Source: G016756615 sp050958605
GTDB lineage: Bacteria; Pseudomonadota; Alphaproteobacteria; Rhizobiales; Rhizobiaceae
Direction: 5' to 3'
DNA length: 64,000 bases
Assembly (NCBI RefSeq): GCF_050958605.1
Contig: NZ_JBJHDO010000002.1
Span: 1-64,000 of the forward strand
Shown here in pieces: positions 32,690-42,538 of this stretch; position 1 is the first letter of the stretch, and the number at the start of each line of letters is the position of its first letter. Made by a program: the position numbers and the translations under genes. The notes under the pieces were generated by a model. The model searched no databases. It was given only the letters and a program-made list of their open reading frames with translations, and was not told where the DNA came from.

Positions 32690-35600
32690 CTACTCCGCCG
32701 GCTCGACATTCGTGTAGGCGGCTTCCTCCAACTCGCGCTTCAGCCGGGCTTCCTCCTCGACCTTCGGCGTGACGAAGCGCCCGAGAATGAGGTAGGCGAC
32801 GGGCGTCAGGAACAGCGTCGACAACGTCGCGAGGCCCAGGCCACCGACGATCACCCAGCCCAGCGCGACGCGCGCTTCGGCGCCGGCACCGCTGGCAAGC
32901 ACCAAGGGAAGGCCGCCGAGCACGGTGCAGATCATCGTCATCATGACCGGCCGCAAGCGGATATTCGAGGCCTCCTCGATCGCCTGGCGAACGCCCATGC
33001 CGCGATCGCGCAACTGATTGGCGAATTCGACGATCAGGATGCCATTCTTGGCCATCACGCCCACAAGCAGCACCAGGCCGATCTGGCTGTAGGCGTTAAG
33101 GCTCGTTCCGGTGAGGATCAGCGCGAAGACGGCACAGGCTAGCCCCAGAGGCACAGTGGCCATGATGATCACCGCGCTGATGAAGCTTTCGAACTGCGCC
33201 GCCAGCACGAGGAGGATGATGACCAGCGCGAAGCCGAAGATAGTGATCATGCCGCTGTTCGTTTCATCCAGCGTCGCGGCTTCGGCGAGCGGGATAATGC
33301 GACCTCCCGGCGGCAGCAGGGGGGCTGCGATCTCTTGCGCGCTGGCCAAGGCGCTGCCGAGGGCGAAGTCGCTGCGCAGGCCCGAGGTGATGCCGACAGC
33401 GCGCAATTGCTGCTCGCGCGCTAGGGAAGGAGGCACCGCTCGTTCTGTCAGCGTGGCGATCGTCGACATCGGCACGTAGCGGCCGTCTCCGGTCTTGAGA
33501 TAGATGTTCTCGAGGTCGGTCGGGTCGTTGATGGGGTTCGTCGTCGAAACCAGCTTCACGGGGAAGGCGCGGTCGTTGACGAAGACGTCGCCGAGCTCGC
33601 GCCCGTCGAGCACCGCCTGGACCGCCTCGGCGAGGCCGGTGATGTTGATGCCGAGGTCGGACGCGAGCTCGCGATTGATCTCGACAGCGAGCTGCGGCTG
33701 CGTTGCATCGGTGGTCAAACGCGGCTGAACGAAACGGGGATCCTTCTCCATCTCCGCGATGATCTTGGCGGCCACCTGGCCGAGCTCGGCATAGCTGCCG
33801 CCGACGACAGCGAATTGCAGGCCACTGCCGGCGCCGCGGATGCCGAGGCTGTTGGGCTGCATCGCGAAGACCCTGATGCCGGGAACCTGCTTCGCCAATT
33901 CGTTGACCTCGGCCACGATCTCCTGCTGGGTGCGCTGGCGCTCTTCCCAAGGGGCCAGCGTCATCACCATGAAGCCGTTGCTCGCGGCGCCACCGGAGCC
34001 GGCATTGGCAAAGGTGGCTTCGATCTCGCCGGACTCGCGCATCGGTCGGATGAGTTCCTCGATGCGCAGCATCTGCTGCGTCGTGTAATCCAGGCTCACG
34101 CCCTGCGGCGCGGAAATCCGCAGCAGCACCATCGAGCGGTCCTCGTTCGGCGTCAGCTCCTGCCGGATCGTCCCGAAGAGCGAGAAGGCGGCGCCGGCAA
34201 ACAGCACCGAGACCAGGATGACGATCATCGGAGCATCCAGGCATGCGTGCAGGCAGCGGCGATAGAGCTTGGAAAGCGCCCGGCCGATCCGTGCGCCGAG
34301 ACCCGTGCGTTCCCCGCCATCGGTTTCGGCGGCGGTCAGCATGCGCGAGGCGAGCATGGGGCAAAGGGATAGCGCGACGACGGACGACAAGAGCACCGCC
34401 ATCGCGAGCACGAAACCGAACTCGCGGAAGAGGCCGCCGGTCTGGCCCGGCAGGAAGGAGAGGGGGATGAAGACGGCGGCAAGCGTGGCGGTAGTTGCGA
34501 CCACCGCGAAGAAGACTTCCTGGGTGCCGAGCACGGCCGCCGCGCGCGGCCCCATGCCTTCGTTGCGTCGCCGCACGATGTTCTCCAAGACCACGATCGC
34601 GTCGTCGACGACGAGGCCCGTGGCGAGCACCAGCGCGAGCAGGGTGAGGATGTTGACCGAGAAGCCGGCGAGGTAGATCGCCGCGATGGTGCCGATGAGC
34701 GCGACCGGCATGGCAAGGCCCGGGATCAGCGTCGCGCGCCAGTCGAGCAGGAAAAGATAGATGACAAGGAGCACGATCGAGACGGACAATATGAGGGCGA
34801 TCTCGACCTCATGTATGGCGCCTTGCACGAAGACGGCATCGTCGCTCGTCACCTTGAGGGTCATGCCCGGCGGTAGGGTCTCCTGGATCTTCGCGACGGT
34901 GGCGCGAACGCCTTGCGAGATGTCGAGCGTATTCGATTGCGCTTGTCGCAATATGCCGATGCCTATGCCCGGCTTGCCGTCGGAACGCAGCGAGGTCAGA
35001 TAGATGTCGCCGCCCAGCGTCACCGTTGCCACGTCGCGGATCTTGGTCTTGCCGCTGATGACGATGTTCTCGAATTCCTCCGGCGTGGTCACCGACGCGG
35101 TGGCGCGAACGATGATGTCCTGGTCGTTCGTGGTGATCGACCCCGCCGGCGTGTCGAAAGCCACCGAGGCGAGCGCCGCGCTGAGGTCGCCGATGGTGAG
35201 GCCGAGGCTTGCCACCTTCTTCTGGTCGATGTCGACGCGGAAGACCTTCTCCCGATCGCCATAGACATTGACGTCGGCGACGCCGTTGACCGCGGCGAGC
35301 ATGTCGGAAATCTGATCCTCCACGAGCACGGTCATGTCCTCGACCGCCATGGTGTCGGAGGTCAGCGCGAGCCGCATCACCGGATCGGCGTTGGCGTCGG
35401 CCTTCACGATACGTGTGGGGTCGATGCCGTCGGGCAGGTCGTTCTGGACGCGGGAGACGGCGTCGCGGGCGTCCGATGCGGCGACATCGAGATCGACGTC
35501 GTCGTTGAACTCCACGGTGACGCGGCTGCGGCCGAAGGAGGAACTCGACGAGATGGATTTCACGCCGCTGATCCGTGCGACCGCGCCTTCGATCACATCG

Positions 35601-35821
35601 GTCACCTCACGGTCGATGGTCTCGGCGGCGGCACCCGTGAAGTCGGTGGAGATCGTGATCACCGGCCGGTCGACATCCGGCAGTTCACGGACCTCGACCC
35701 CGTAAAGGGCGGCAAGGCCTGCCACCACGATCAGCGTGTTGATCACGAAGGCCAGTACCGGCCTGCGGACGAACAGAGCGGTCAGGCCCTTCTCCGCGTT
35801 GTCGGTGGTGCTTCCGCTCAT
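32690..35821 (-). CDS. RND family efflux permease
   Basis: A 1043-residue inner-membrane transporter with the twelve-span RND layout and two large periplasmic loops. VVDDAIVVLENIVRR in the fourth span carries the proton-relay Asp pair. RRPVLAFVINTLIVVAGLAA at the start, ELPDVDRPVITISTDFTGAA and the FSVNILTLLALVLATGLVV region place it with MdtBC/MexW-like or related multidrug pumps. It uses the proton gradient to expel drugs or envelope compounds. The gene follows its adaptor by 15 bases. No outer-membrane channel gene or local regulator is adjacent. Confidence 0.93.
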   Translation of the reverse strand: MSGSTTDNAEKGLTALFVRRPVLAFVINTLIVVAGLAALYGVEVRELPDVDRPVITISTDFTGAAAETIDREVTDVIEGAVARISGVKSISSSSSFGRSRVTVEFNDDVDLDVAASDARDAVSRVQNDLPDGIDPTRIVKADANADPVMRLALTSDTMAVEDMTVLVEDQISDMLAAVNGVADVNVYGDREKVFRVDIDQKKVASLGLTIGDLSAALASVAFDTPAGSITTNDQDIIVRATASVTTPEEFENIVISGKTKIRDVATVTLGGDIYLTSLRSDGKPGIGIGILRQAQSNTLDISQGVRATVAKIQETLPPGMTLKVTSDDAVFVQGAIHEVEIALILSVSIVLLVIYLFLLDWRATLIPGLAMPVALIGTIAAIYLAGFSVNILTLLALVLATGLVVDDAIVVLENIVRRRNEGMGPRAAAVLGTQEVFFAVVATTATLAAVFIPLSFLPGQTGGLFREFGFVLAMAVLLSSVVALSLCPMLASRMLTAAETDGGERTGLGARIGRALSKLYRRCLHACLDAPMIVILVSVLFAGAAFSLFGTIRQELTPNEDRSMVLLRISAPQGVSLDYTTQQMLRIEELIRPMRESGEIEATFANAGSGGAASNGFMVMTLAPWEERQRTQQEIVAEVNELAKQVPGIRVFAMQPNSLGIRGAGSGLQFAVVGGSYAELGQVAAKIIAEMEKDPRFVQPRLTTDATQPQLAVEINRELASDLGINITGLAEAVQAVLDGRELGDVFVNDRAFPVKLVSTTNPINDPTDLENIYLKTGDGRYVPMSTIATLTERAVPPSLAREQQLRAVGITSGLRSDFALGSALASAQEIAAPLLPPGGRIIPLAEAATLDETNSGMITIFGFALVIILLVLAAQFESFISAVIIMATVPLGLACAVFALILTGTSLNAYSQIGLVLLVGVMAKNGILIVEFANQLRDRGMGVRQAIEEASNIRLRPVMMTMICTVLGGLPLVLASGAGAEARVALGWVIVGGLGLATLSTLFLTPVAYLILGRFVTPKVEEEARLKRELEEAAYTNVEPAE

Positions 35822-35836
35822 CTTTCGCCGTCCCGA

Positions 35837-37012
35837 TCAGCCGCCATTCGCAAGAGGTGGGACGCTCTCCACATCGGTGTTCGCGGCCGGACGGCGTTGG
35901 GCGACGAGAATCTCGCTTCCTTCGCGAACGTTCTGCACGCCCTCGGTGACGACCACGTCGCCGACGGTGAGGGGCGCTTCGATCAGCACGTTTTCGGTGT
36001 TGCGCTGGACGATGCGGACGGGCATGCGCTTGGCCCTGCCGTCGGCGATCGCCCAGATGAAGGCGCCGTCGGTGCCCCACTGGATGGCGAGCGGGCTGAC
36101 GGACGGGTAGGTGTCGCCCTCGAAGCGCATGGAGATCTGGAAGGACATACCGGCCCGCAACGCATCATCGGTGTTTGGCAGTCCTGCGCGTACCTGCAGC
36201 GTGCGGCTCGCCTCGTCGAGGCGGTTGTCGACGGCTACGATCGTTCCCTCGAAAACGGCGCTCGGCCGCGCGATAGAGGAGGCCGTCACGGGCGCGCCGA
36301 CCTTGATGGCCGTTGCGAACCGTTCCGGCACCCAGAAATCGACGAGGATCGTGGAGCGGTCCTCGATGGTGGCGATGGCGGTCTCGGTGGTCACGTAGTT
36401 GCCGGCGTCGACCGGCAGGATCCCGACGATGCCCGAGATCGGCGCTTTGACGGTCCGTCGGTCGAGGGCGAGGGCGGCGTCGCGGAGCGCGAGCTCGGCA
36501 TTGCGCAGCACGACCTCGGCATCGGCGAGTTGCACGGCCGTGGCGGTGTTGCTGGTGCGCAGCGTCTTCATGCGATCGACCTTGGCCTGGGCGTCGTCAC
36601 GCGCGACGCGGGCGCGATCGAGCACGATCTCCTCGGCATCGGAATCGAGCCGGGCGATAGCTTCCCCGGCCTCGATCTGCATGCCAGGACGCACGGTGAC
36701 CTCCGTCAGCCGGCCGGAGGCGAAAGGAGTGACCGTAACGGACGCCTGGGCACGGCCGGTGCCGATCGCCTGGAGCCTGTCATTGACCGTGGCCATCACG
36801 ACAGGGGCGGTGACGACGCTGGCCGGCCGCATGGTGCCCTGGCTGGCGCCGCCGGCGGCAGTCTTGGTCGCATTCTCCTTCGTCGATGCGACGGCCCATT
36901 CGATGCCCCAGCGGGCCAGGATTTCCTGAGCGCCGGGAAAGAAGGCGGCCCATCCCGCGGCTGCGGCTATAAGCACAACCAGGGAAACAATGACCTGCTT
37001 CCAGACTGACAT
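35837..37012 (-). CDS. RND efflux periplasmic adaptor (MFP)
   Basis: A 391-residue membrane-fusion protein with an N-terminal membrane anchor (VIVSLVVLIAAAAGWAAFF). It then has the barrel and lipoyl parts with GRAQASVTVTPFASGRLTEV and GMQIEAGEAIARLDSD, and an alpha-hairpin rich in Ala, Arg and Glu (RVARDDAQAKVDRMKTLRTS). It bridges the RND pump encoded next and an outer-membrane channel that is not in the window. The C-terminal tail ends in a proline-rich stretch. It is the first gene of a two-gene operon. An AT-rich interval (37140-37180) upstream probably holds the promoter. Confidence 0.93.
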   Translation of the reverse strand: MSVWKQVIVSLVVLIAAAAGWAAFFPGAQEILARWGIEWAVASTKENATKTAAGGASQGTMRPASVVTAPVVMATVNDRLQAIGTGRAQASVTVTPFASGRLTEVTVRPGMQIEAGEAIARLDSDAEEIVLDRARVARDDAQAKVDRMKTLRTSNTATAVQLADAEVVLRNAELALRDAALALDRRTVKAPISGIVGILPVDAGNYVTTETAIATIEDRSTILVDFWVPERFATAIKVGAPVTASSIARPSAVFEGTIVAVDNRLDEASRTLQVRAGLPNTDDALRAGMSFQISMRFEGDTYPSVSPLAIQWGTDGAFIWAIADGRAKRMPVRIVQRNTENVLIEAPLTVGDVVVTEGVQNVREGSEILVAQRRPAANTDVESVPPLANGG

Positions 37013-37190
37013 TCAGTACTCCGGCTCGGAATCCGACATATTGGGCATCGTTCCGGCTAGGCCGGATGAAGACGCTGGCGCTCGATCGGCAGCGAAACCC
37101 CCAGCGCCCTTATGGCAAGTCTGCGGTCCGAAGGCACGTAGTTTAACATTAAAAATAGGTAAGGTATCCAGTACCTGATTGCAGCTCACC

Positions 37191-38009
37191 CTAGCGCAGT
37201 TTTTCCATTTCGCGGATGCGCTTGGCGCTGTTCTGTTCGAGCCGGGCAGTGAGATCGCCGATCACGGTTTCGGCCACCACGAACAGCGCGGCCGACGAAT
37301 CCCAGGCGGAGGGAACCGCGGTACGCCCGGCGACGACATGGCGGGCGAAGCGCGCGATGGGCGACAGCCATTGATCGGTAAAGAGCACGATCTGGGTGCC
37401 GCGCTGGTGTGCCTTTTCGGCAAAGCGCACGAGGCTCTCCTGATAGCGGCGGATATCGAAGATCAAGAGCGTGTCGCGCTTACCCATGTCGATCAGCCGG
37501 TCGCGCCAGTTGCTCTCCTGGCCCGAAAGATGGAACACATTCGGCCGGATGATGGTCATATGGGCGCACATGTAGCAGGCGATAGGGTCGGTGAAGCGGC
37601 CGCCGAGCAGAAAAATTTTGGCGCGATGGTCGGCAAGCAGAGCGACGATGTCGCGGATCTGCCGCTCCGGTATGTGGCGGAACGTCTCCCGGATGTTTTC
37701 GAGCGTTGATTCCACCGCCGGCGAGTCGCAGCCGCGCCGCAGCGTCTGCGTGCGCAAGGCCGGCGATTGCAGCTGCGCGGCGAGCTCCTCCTTCAGCGCC
37801 GACTGGAAATCGGCGTAGTTCTGGAATCCGAGCCGCGCCACGAAACGCAGGATGGTCGGGGAACTGACGCCCGCCTGCGCCGAGAAATCGGCAACCGTCT
37901 TCAGCCCGATCATGGGATAATTCGCGACGAGCGCCTGCGCGGCGCGGCGCTCGCCCGCTGGCATGGCATCGATCCTGTCGGCGATCAGTTCGGGGATGCT
38001 CGTCGTCAT
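37191..38009 (-). CDS. MurR/RpiR family transcriptional regulator
   Basis: A 272-residue regulator. The N-terminal helix-turn-helix has LKTVADFSAQAGVSSPTILR followed by FVARLGFQNYADFQ. The C-terminal SIS domain (AKIFLLGGRFTDPIA, DTLLIFDIRRYQESL) normally binds a phosphosugar, but here such ligands are not implied by the neighbours. It is divergent from the amidohydrolase/permease/GS-like operon, so it is the likely regulator of that operon. The start MTTSIPELIADRID is preferred over an upstream ATG because of spacing to a GGGAGA site. Confidence 0.9.
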   Translation of the reverse strand: MTTSIPELIADRIDAMPAGERRAAQALVANYPMIGLKTVADFSAQAGVSSPTILRFVARLGFQNYADFQSALKEELAAQLQSPALRTQTLRRGCDSPAVESTLENIRETFRHIPERQIRDIVALLADHRAKIFLLGGRFTDPIACYMCAHMTIIRPNVFHLSGQESNWRDRLIDMGKRDTLLIFDIRRYQESLVRFAEKAHQRGTQIVLFTDQWLSPIARFARHVVAGRTAVPSAWDSSAALFVVAETVIGDLTARLEQNSAKRIREMEKLR

Positions 38010-38180
38010 GACGCCAGTTCTCCCGCCAATTGCGCGAAGCCGTCCAGTGTTCATCCCCCCGAGCGGTCGCGGGGCCTAAAAGCCGTTTGACAAAACTCTC
38101 CAAGCTGTATGAAATCATCCGCGCAGGCGCAAATGGAAATGAATATGTAACAAACGATACGGCGCCGCGGGGACAATGCA

Positions 38181-39008
38181 ATGGGACAGGGACGGCTTGC
38201 TGAGCAGGCGTCGGAATCGGTCGTGATCATCGACCGAGGCGGCCGTTCTTGCTACGTCCTGATCTGCGACCATGCCTCGAACGCCCTTCCGGCCACGTTC
38301 GGCTCTCTCGGCCTGAGCGACGAAGATCTCGAGCGTCACATAGCCTGGGATCTCGGCGCCGCTGCGGTGGCGCGCTATATGGCCGAAGTGCTCGGCGCCA
38401 CCCTGATCGAATCGCGGATATCGCGGCTGGTGATCGACTGCAACCGGCCGCTCGACGCGCCCGATCTCATCCCGGCCCTGAGTGAGACCACAATCATCCC
38501 TGGAAATCGTGATCTGACGGAAGCGGAACGCGCCCGTCGCGTCGCGCTGGCCTACGATCCGTTCCACGCTGCCATCGAGGATGTGGTGAGCGAGCGCCTC
38601 GCCGCCGGACGGGAGACCCGCCTCGTTTCGATTCATTCCTTCACGCCCGTCTACAAGGGCGTTGCGCGGCCCTGGAATATCGGCATCATCCATGACGACG
38701 ACTGCCGGCTCGCCGCGCCACTGATCGGGGCGTTGCAGTCCCTCGAAGGCATCACGGTCGGGATGAACGAACCCTATTCGCCGGCCGACCGGGTCTATTT
38801 CACGCTGGAGCGGCATGCGCGCTCGCGTGGTCTGCCTTGCGCGATGATCGAAATACGCAACGACGAGATTCCGGCAGAAGCCGGGCAGCGGAAATGGGCA
38901 GGGCTGCTCGCGGGCATCTTTGCCGATTTCGGGCCGGGGGCCGAGTGGGAAAGCTACGGGACGAAGGGGAACACGCCGCCGGCGAAGCCGGCAACAATGA
39001 GAGGGTGA
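38181..39008 (+). CDS. N-formylglutamate amidohydrolase family protein
   Basis: A 275-residue zinc-hydrolase of the FGase family. Recognisable parts are LICDHASNALPATFGSLGL, VIDCNRPLDAPDLIPALSET, SIHSFTPVYKGVARPWNIGI and the late MIEIRNDEI. These hold the His/Glu metal ligands of the family. The classic reaction is N-formyl-L-glutamate to formate and glutamate in histidine breakdown, but no hut genes are nearby. It leads an operon with a permease and a GS-like ligase, which suggests that it may release glutamate from an N- or gamma-linked glutamyl intermediate. That role is inference. A second FGase is encoded near 59 kb. Confidence 0.88.
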   Translation: MGQGRLAEQASESVVIIDRGGRSCYVLICDHASNALPATFGSLGLSDEDLERHIAWDLGAAAVARYMAEVLGATLIESRISRLVIDCNRPLDAPDLIPALSETTIIPGNRDLTEAERARRVALAYDPFHAAIEDVVSERLAAGRETRLVSIHSFTPVYKGVARPWNIGIIHDDDCRLAAPLIGALQSLEGITVGMNEPYSPADRVYFTLERHARSRGLPCAMIEIRNDEIPAEAGQRKWAGLLAGIFADFGPGAEWESYGTKGNTPPAKPATMRG

Positions 39009-39013
39009 CTTCA

Positions 39014-40525
39014 ATGGCAGACGGCAATAGGCAGGTCGGCAGTGTCGCCTATACGAGGCGCGACAAGAGCTATTTCGAAAACCGGCAACTGATCCGGCAC
39101 GCAAATGTCTGGCACCTCTGGGCGCTGGGCGTCGGCGCGGTCATTTCCGGCCATTTCTCCGGCTGGAATTTCGGTTTCGCCACCGGCGGGTGGGGCGGCA
39201 TGCTCGTGGCCGGCATCATCATCGCCATCATGTATGTGGGCCTCGTCTTCTCGATCGCCGAGATGAGCCCGGCCCTGCCGCACACCGGCGCGGCCTATTC
39301 TTTTGCGCGCACGGCCATGGGGCCGTGGGGCGGTTTCGTCACCGGCCTATGCGAAAATGTCGAATATGTACTCACGCCGGCGGTGATCGCCTTCTTCATC
39401 GGCTCCTACATGGGCGGCATCTGGGAGGTGGCGTTCCCGGGCTCGAGCGTCTGGCCGCCATTCTGGTGGATCGTCACCTACGTCATATTCCTCGCGCTCA
39501 ACATCTTCGGCGTGGCGCTGTCGTTCCGGGTGACGCTCATCGTGACGCTCCTGTCGCTGGCCGTGCTCATCACCTTCTGGATCAGCGCCCTCCCGAACAT
39601 CGATTTCGGCCGCTGGGCGCTCAATATCGGCGTCGGCCCCAACGGGGCCGCGGCGGAACTGCCCGAGGGCAACGGCTCCTGGTTCCCGTTCGGCTTCTCC
39701 GGCGTATTGGCGACGCTGCCCTTCGCCGTGTGGCTTTTCCTCGCCATCGAGCAATTGCCGCTGGCTGCGGAGGAATCTATCGATCCCCGGCGCGACATGC
39801 CGCGAGGCATTATCGCAGGCATGGCGACGCTGATGGTTTCAGCCTTCATGATCGTCCTGCTCAACCCATCTGTGATCGGCGTCGGCGCCTTCAAGCTCGG
39901 CTCGTCCGGCGAACCGCTGCTCGACGGTTTCCGCGCGATCTATGGCGATTCCGGCGCCGTGCTGCTCGGCATCATCGCTCTCGTCGGGCTGATCGCCAGT
40001 TTCCATACGATCATCTTCGCCATGGGTCGGCAGGTCTATTCGCTGAGCCGCGCCGGCTATTTCCCGTCCGGTCTGTCGGTGACGCACACCGCCTACAAGA
40101 CTCCCCATGTCGCCATGCTGGCCGGCGCCGGCGTGGGGCTCGGCATAATGCTGATCATGTGGTTCGCGCTGGGCGGGGAGACTGCAGGGTCGCTCATCGG
40201 CAGCGTCCTCCTCAACATGGCGGTGTTCGGCGCGATGTTCTCCTACATATTGCAGGCTGTTTCCTTCATCCTGCTGCGCCGCAACCAGCCGCATATCGAG
40301 CGGCCCTACCGCAGCCCGCTCGGCATTCCCGGCGCGACGCTTACCATCGTCATAGGCATCGTGACGCTGCTCTACCAGATCCAAGATCCCAATTTCACCA
40401 GGGGCGTGGTGTGGGTAGCTGTCTGGTTCGGCGTGGCGATCGTCTATTTTTGGCTGGTCGGCCGCAATAAGCTGATCCTTTCTCCCGAAGAGGAGTTCGC
40501 GCTGGAACATCAGGCGCAGGCCTGA
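39014..40525 (+). CDS. APC family amino acid/amine permease
   Basis: A 503-residue membrane protein with about twelve spans. It belongs to the amino acid-polyamine-organocation superfamily: LWALGVGAVISGHFSGWNFG is the first-helix motif, followed by GLVFSIAEMSPALPHTGAAY, and the FAVWLFLAIEQLPLAAEESI segment is shared with ethanolamine-type (Eat) permeases. The start has GAGGGTG upstream and lies 5 bases after the amidohydrolase stop, so the two are co-transcribed. Import of an amine, amino alcohol or amino acid that is then gamma-glutamylated by the next gene product is a reasonable model. Confidence 0.9.
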   Translation: MADGNRQVGSVAYTRRDKSYFENRQLIRHANVWHLWALGVGAVISGHFSGWNFGFATGGWGGMLVAGIIIAIMYVGLVFSIAEMSPALPHTGAAYSFARTAMGPWGGFVTGLCENVEYVLTPAVIAFFIGSYMGGIWEVAFPGSSVWPPFWWIVTYVIFLALNIFGVALSFRVTLIVTLLSLAVLITFWISALPNIDFGRWALNIGVGPNGAAAELPEGNGSWFPFGFSGVLATLPFAVWLFLAIEQLPLAAEESIDPRRDMPRGIIAGMATLMVSAFMIVLLNPSVIGVGAFKLGSSGEPLLDGFRAIYGDSGAVLLGIIALVGLIASFHTIIFAMGRQVYSLSRAGYFPSGLSVTHTAYKTPHVAMLAGAGVGLGIMLIMWFALGGETAGSLIGSVLLNMAVFGAMFSYILQAVSFILLRRNQPHIERPYRSPLGIPGATLTIVIGIVTLLYQIQDPNFTRGVVWVAVWFGVAIVYFWLVGRNKLILSPEEEFALEHQAQA

Positions 40526-40618
40526 CTGCAATTTCGTGATTTCGCAGCCCGGCGGTTCACCTACCGGCCGGGCCGCGAGTTTGAAAGCCAAGCACAAGAA
40601 GGCTGGAGTGCTGACAGA

Positions 40619-41989
40619 ATGGCATCAGGTTTTTCGTTCGATCAGTTGAAGAAGGAGGTCGCGGCCGGCGACATCGATACCGTGCTCGCCTGCGCCGTCG
40701 ACATGCAGGGGCGGCTCATCGGCAAGCGTTTCCTGGCGAGATATTTCGTCGAATCCGCTTACGACGAGACCCACGGCTGCAACTACCTCCTGGCCAACGA
40801 TATCGATATGGAACCGGTGCCGGGCTACAAGGCGGCGAGCTGGTCGCAAGGCTACGGCGACTTCGTCATGAAGCCGGATCTCGCGACGCTGCGCCCTGTC
40901 CCCTGGCTGGAGAAGACGGCGCTGGTGCTGTGCGACGTCAAGGACCATCACGGCCACGACGACCTGCCGCATTCCCCGCGCGCCATCCTGCGCAGGCAGG
41001 TGAAGCGGCTGCAGGAGCGCGGTTATCTCGCCTATTTCGCCTCCGAGCTCGAATTCTATCTCTTCAGCGAGACCTACGATTCCGCCCGCGCCAAGCACTG
41101 GCAGAACCTCGAGACGGCCTCGCCCTATATCGGCGACTATCTGATCGGCATCACCAGCAAGGAAGAGGGTGTGATGCGCCGCATCCGCAACGAGATGGAA
41201 GCGGCCGGCATTCCGATCGAGAATTCCAAGGGGGAATGGGGCCCGGGCCAGGAAGAGATCAACGTGCGCTACGCCGAGGCGCTCGACATGGCCGATCGCC
41301 ATGTGATCCTGAAAAACGGCTGCAAGGAGATCGCCGCCTCGATGGGCAAGGCGATCAGCTTCATGGCCAAGTACAACTATCAGCTCGCCGGCAATTCGAG
41401 CCACATACACAATTCGCTGTGGAGCGCAGACGGCAAGACCCCGCTCTTCTACGACAAGAACAGCGAGTGGACGCTGAGCACGCTCGGCAGGCAATGGGCG
41501 GCGGGGCAGCTCAAATACGCCAAGGAATTCACCTGGTTCCTGGCGCCCTACGTCAATTCGTACAAGCGTTTCCAGGCCGGCACTTTCGCGCCGACCAAGA
41601 TCATGTGGAGCGAGGACAACCGCACCGCCGGCTTCCGCCTATGCGGCGAGGGCACCAGGGGCATTCGCATGGAGTGCCGGATCGGCGGCGCCGATCTCAA
41701 CCCCTATCTCGCCTTTGCGGCGCTTATCGCGGCGGGACTCGCCGGCATCGACGAGCAGTTGGAACTGCAGAAACCTTTCGCCGGTGACGCCTATCAGGCG
41801 ACCGAACTGCCGGAAATCCCGAAGACCCTGCGAGATGCCACGGAAACGATGGCAACGTCGACAATGCTCAGGCAGGCTTTCGGCGAGGACGTGATCGAGC
41901 ACTATGTGCACACGGCCCGTTGGGAGCAGCTCGAATATGACCGCCGCATCACCGACTGGGAGCTGCATCGCGGCTTCGAACGGTATTGA
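40619..41989 (+). CDS. Glutamine synthetase-like gamma-glutamyl ligase
   Basis: A 456-residue enzyme with the glutamine synthetase fold. Metal-binding SELEFYLF lies at residues 142-149, then GPGQEEINVRYAEAL, the His-containing GNSSHIHNSLW and ATP-binding RMECRIGGADLNPYLAFA. The family (GlnT, PuuA, IpuC, GlnA4) joins glutamate through its gamma-carboxyl to ammonia or an amine. With a neighbouring amine-type permease, aldehyde and alcohol dehydrogenases and a glutamyl-type amidohydrolase, an amine is more likely than ammonia. The true GlnA adenylylation site was not identified. Repeat element D separates it from the aldehyde dehydrogenase. Confidence 0.88.
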   Translation: MASGFSFDQLKKEVAAGDIDTVLACAVDMQGRLIGKRFLARYFVESAYDETHGCNYLLANDIDMEPVPGYKAASWSQGYGDFVMKPDLATLRPVPWLEKTALVLCDVKDHHGHDDLPHSPRAILRRQVKRLQERGYLAYFASELEFYLFSETYDSARAKHWQNLETASPYIGDYLIGITSKEEGVMRRIRNEMEAAGIPIENSKGEWGPGQEEINVRYAEALDMADRHVILKNGCKEIAASMGKAISFMAKYNYQLAGNSSHIHNSLWSADGKTPLFYDKNSEWTLSTLGRQWAAGQLKYAKEFTWFLAPYVNSYKRFQAGTFAPTKIMWSEDNRTAGFRLCGEGTRGIRMECRIGGADLNPYLAFAALIAAGLAGIDEQLELQKPFAGDAYQATELPEIPKTLRDATETMATSTMLRQAFGEDVIEHYVHTARWEQLEYDRRITDWELHRGFERY

Positions 41990-42040
41990 GGGAGGAACGA
42001 ATTGTACTATGGGCGTTGATCTTTGACCGGTCGTGATTTG

Positions 42041-42486
42041 CCCCTCACTGTCCTGCCGGACATCTCTCCCCGTGAAGGACCTACCGGATTCACACTTCCT
42101 GCATGGTTGCTTGGTGGCCAATCTTTTGCAGATGAACGTGGCGCGGACGGCAGGCCCCCTCTCCGTCTCGGCTTCGCCGAGCCACCTCTCCCCCACGCTG
42201 CGCGTAGGGGAGAGGAATCGCCGGCCGCACTCGGCGCCCTTCCTCTTCCCCACGAAGTGGGGGAGAGGTGGCTCGGCGAAGCCGAGACGGAGAGGGGGAA
42301 ACCTTCCAAGCAATCAGGAAAGACACCTTTCCAGATGTGTGAATGCGACAGGTCCAAAACGGGGAGAGAGACGACGGCCGCTTGGGTTTCGCCAGTCGCG
42401 AACGGCGGTCGATTGGCGAAAGCGTAGACGACATCGGTCTTCTCCCCGTCGTTGACGGGGAGAAGGTGCCGGCAGGCGGATGAGGG
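42041..42486. repeat. Paired-palindrome element D (outer), with nested element
   Basis: The left part (from CCCCTCACTGTCCTGCC) and right part (ending GGCGGATGAGGGG) are related to elements A and C. Between them the arms also share an inverted CCAAGCAA...GTGTGAAT segment. The core GCCAGTCGCGAACG...GTCGATTGGC (42391-42417) is the common core. A different element (42155-42298) sits inside it. The whole fills the gap between the GS-like and aldehyde dehydrogenase genes; no gene is seen there. Confidence 0.75.
42155..42298. repeat. Nested palindromic element inside D
   Basis: Arms of about 38 bp (starting CCCCCTCTCCGTCTCGGC and ending in the complement GACGGAGAGGGGG) surround a short centre without the GCCAATCG core. 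The arm contains the small palindrome GGCTTCGCCGAGCC. The element interrupts the left half of D. Confidence 0.8.
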
Positions 42487-42538
42487 GCTTGTCCAAAGGT
42501 CAATTTATTGACCGTTGATTACACGAAAGGAACCGACC

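Noticed and set aside
34913..37009. 698-residue open frame on the plus strand
   Set aside because: Antisense to the RND pump and adaptor; no recognisable domain.
42041..42486. Possible CRISPR array
   Set aside because: Repeats are inverted, not direct, with no regular spacers and no cas genes.
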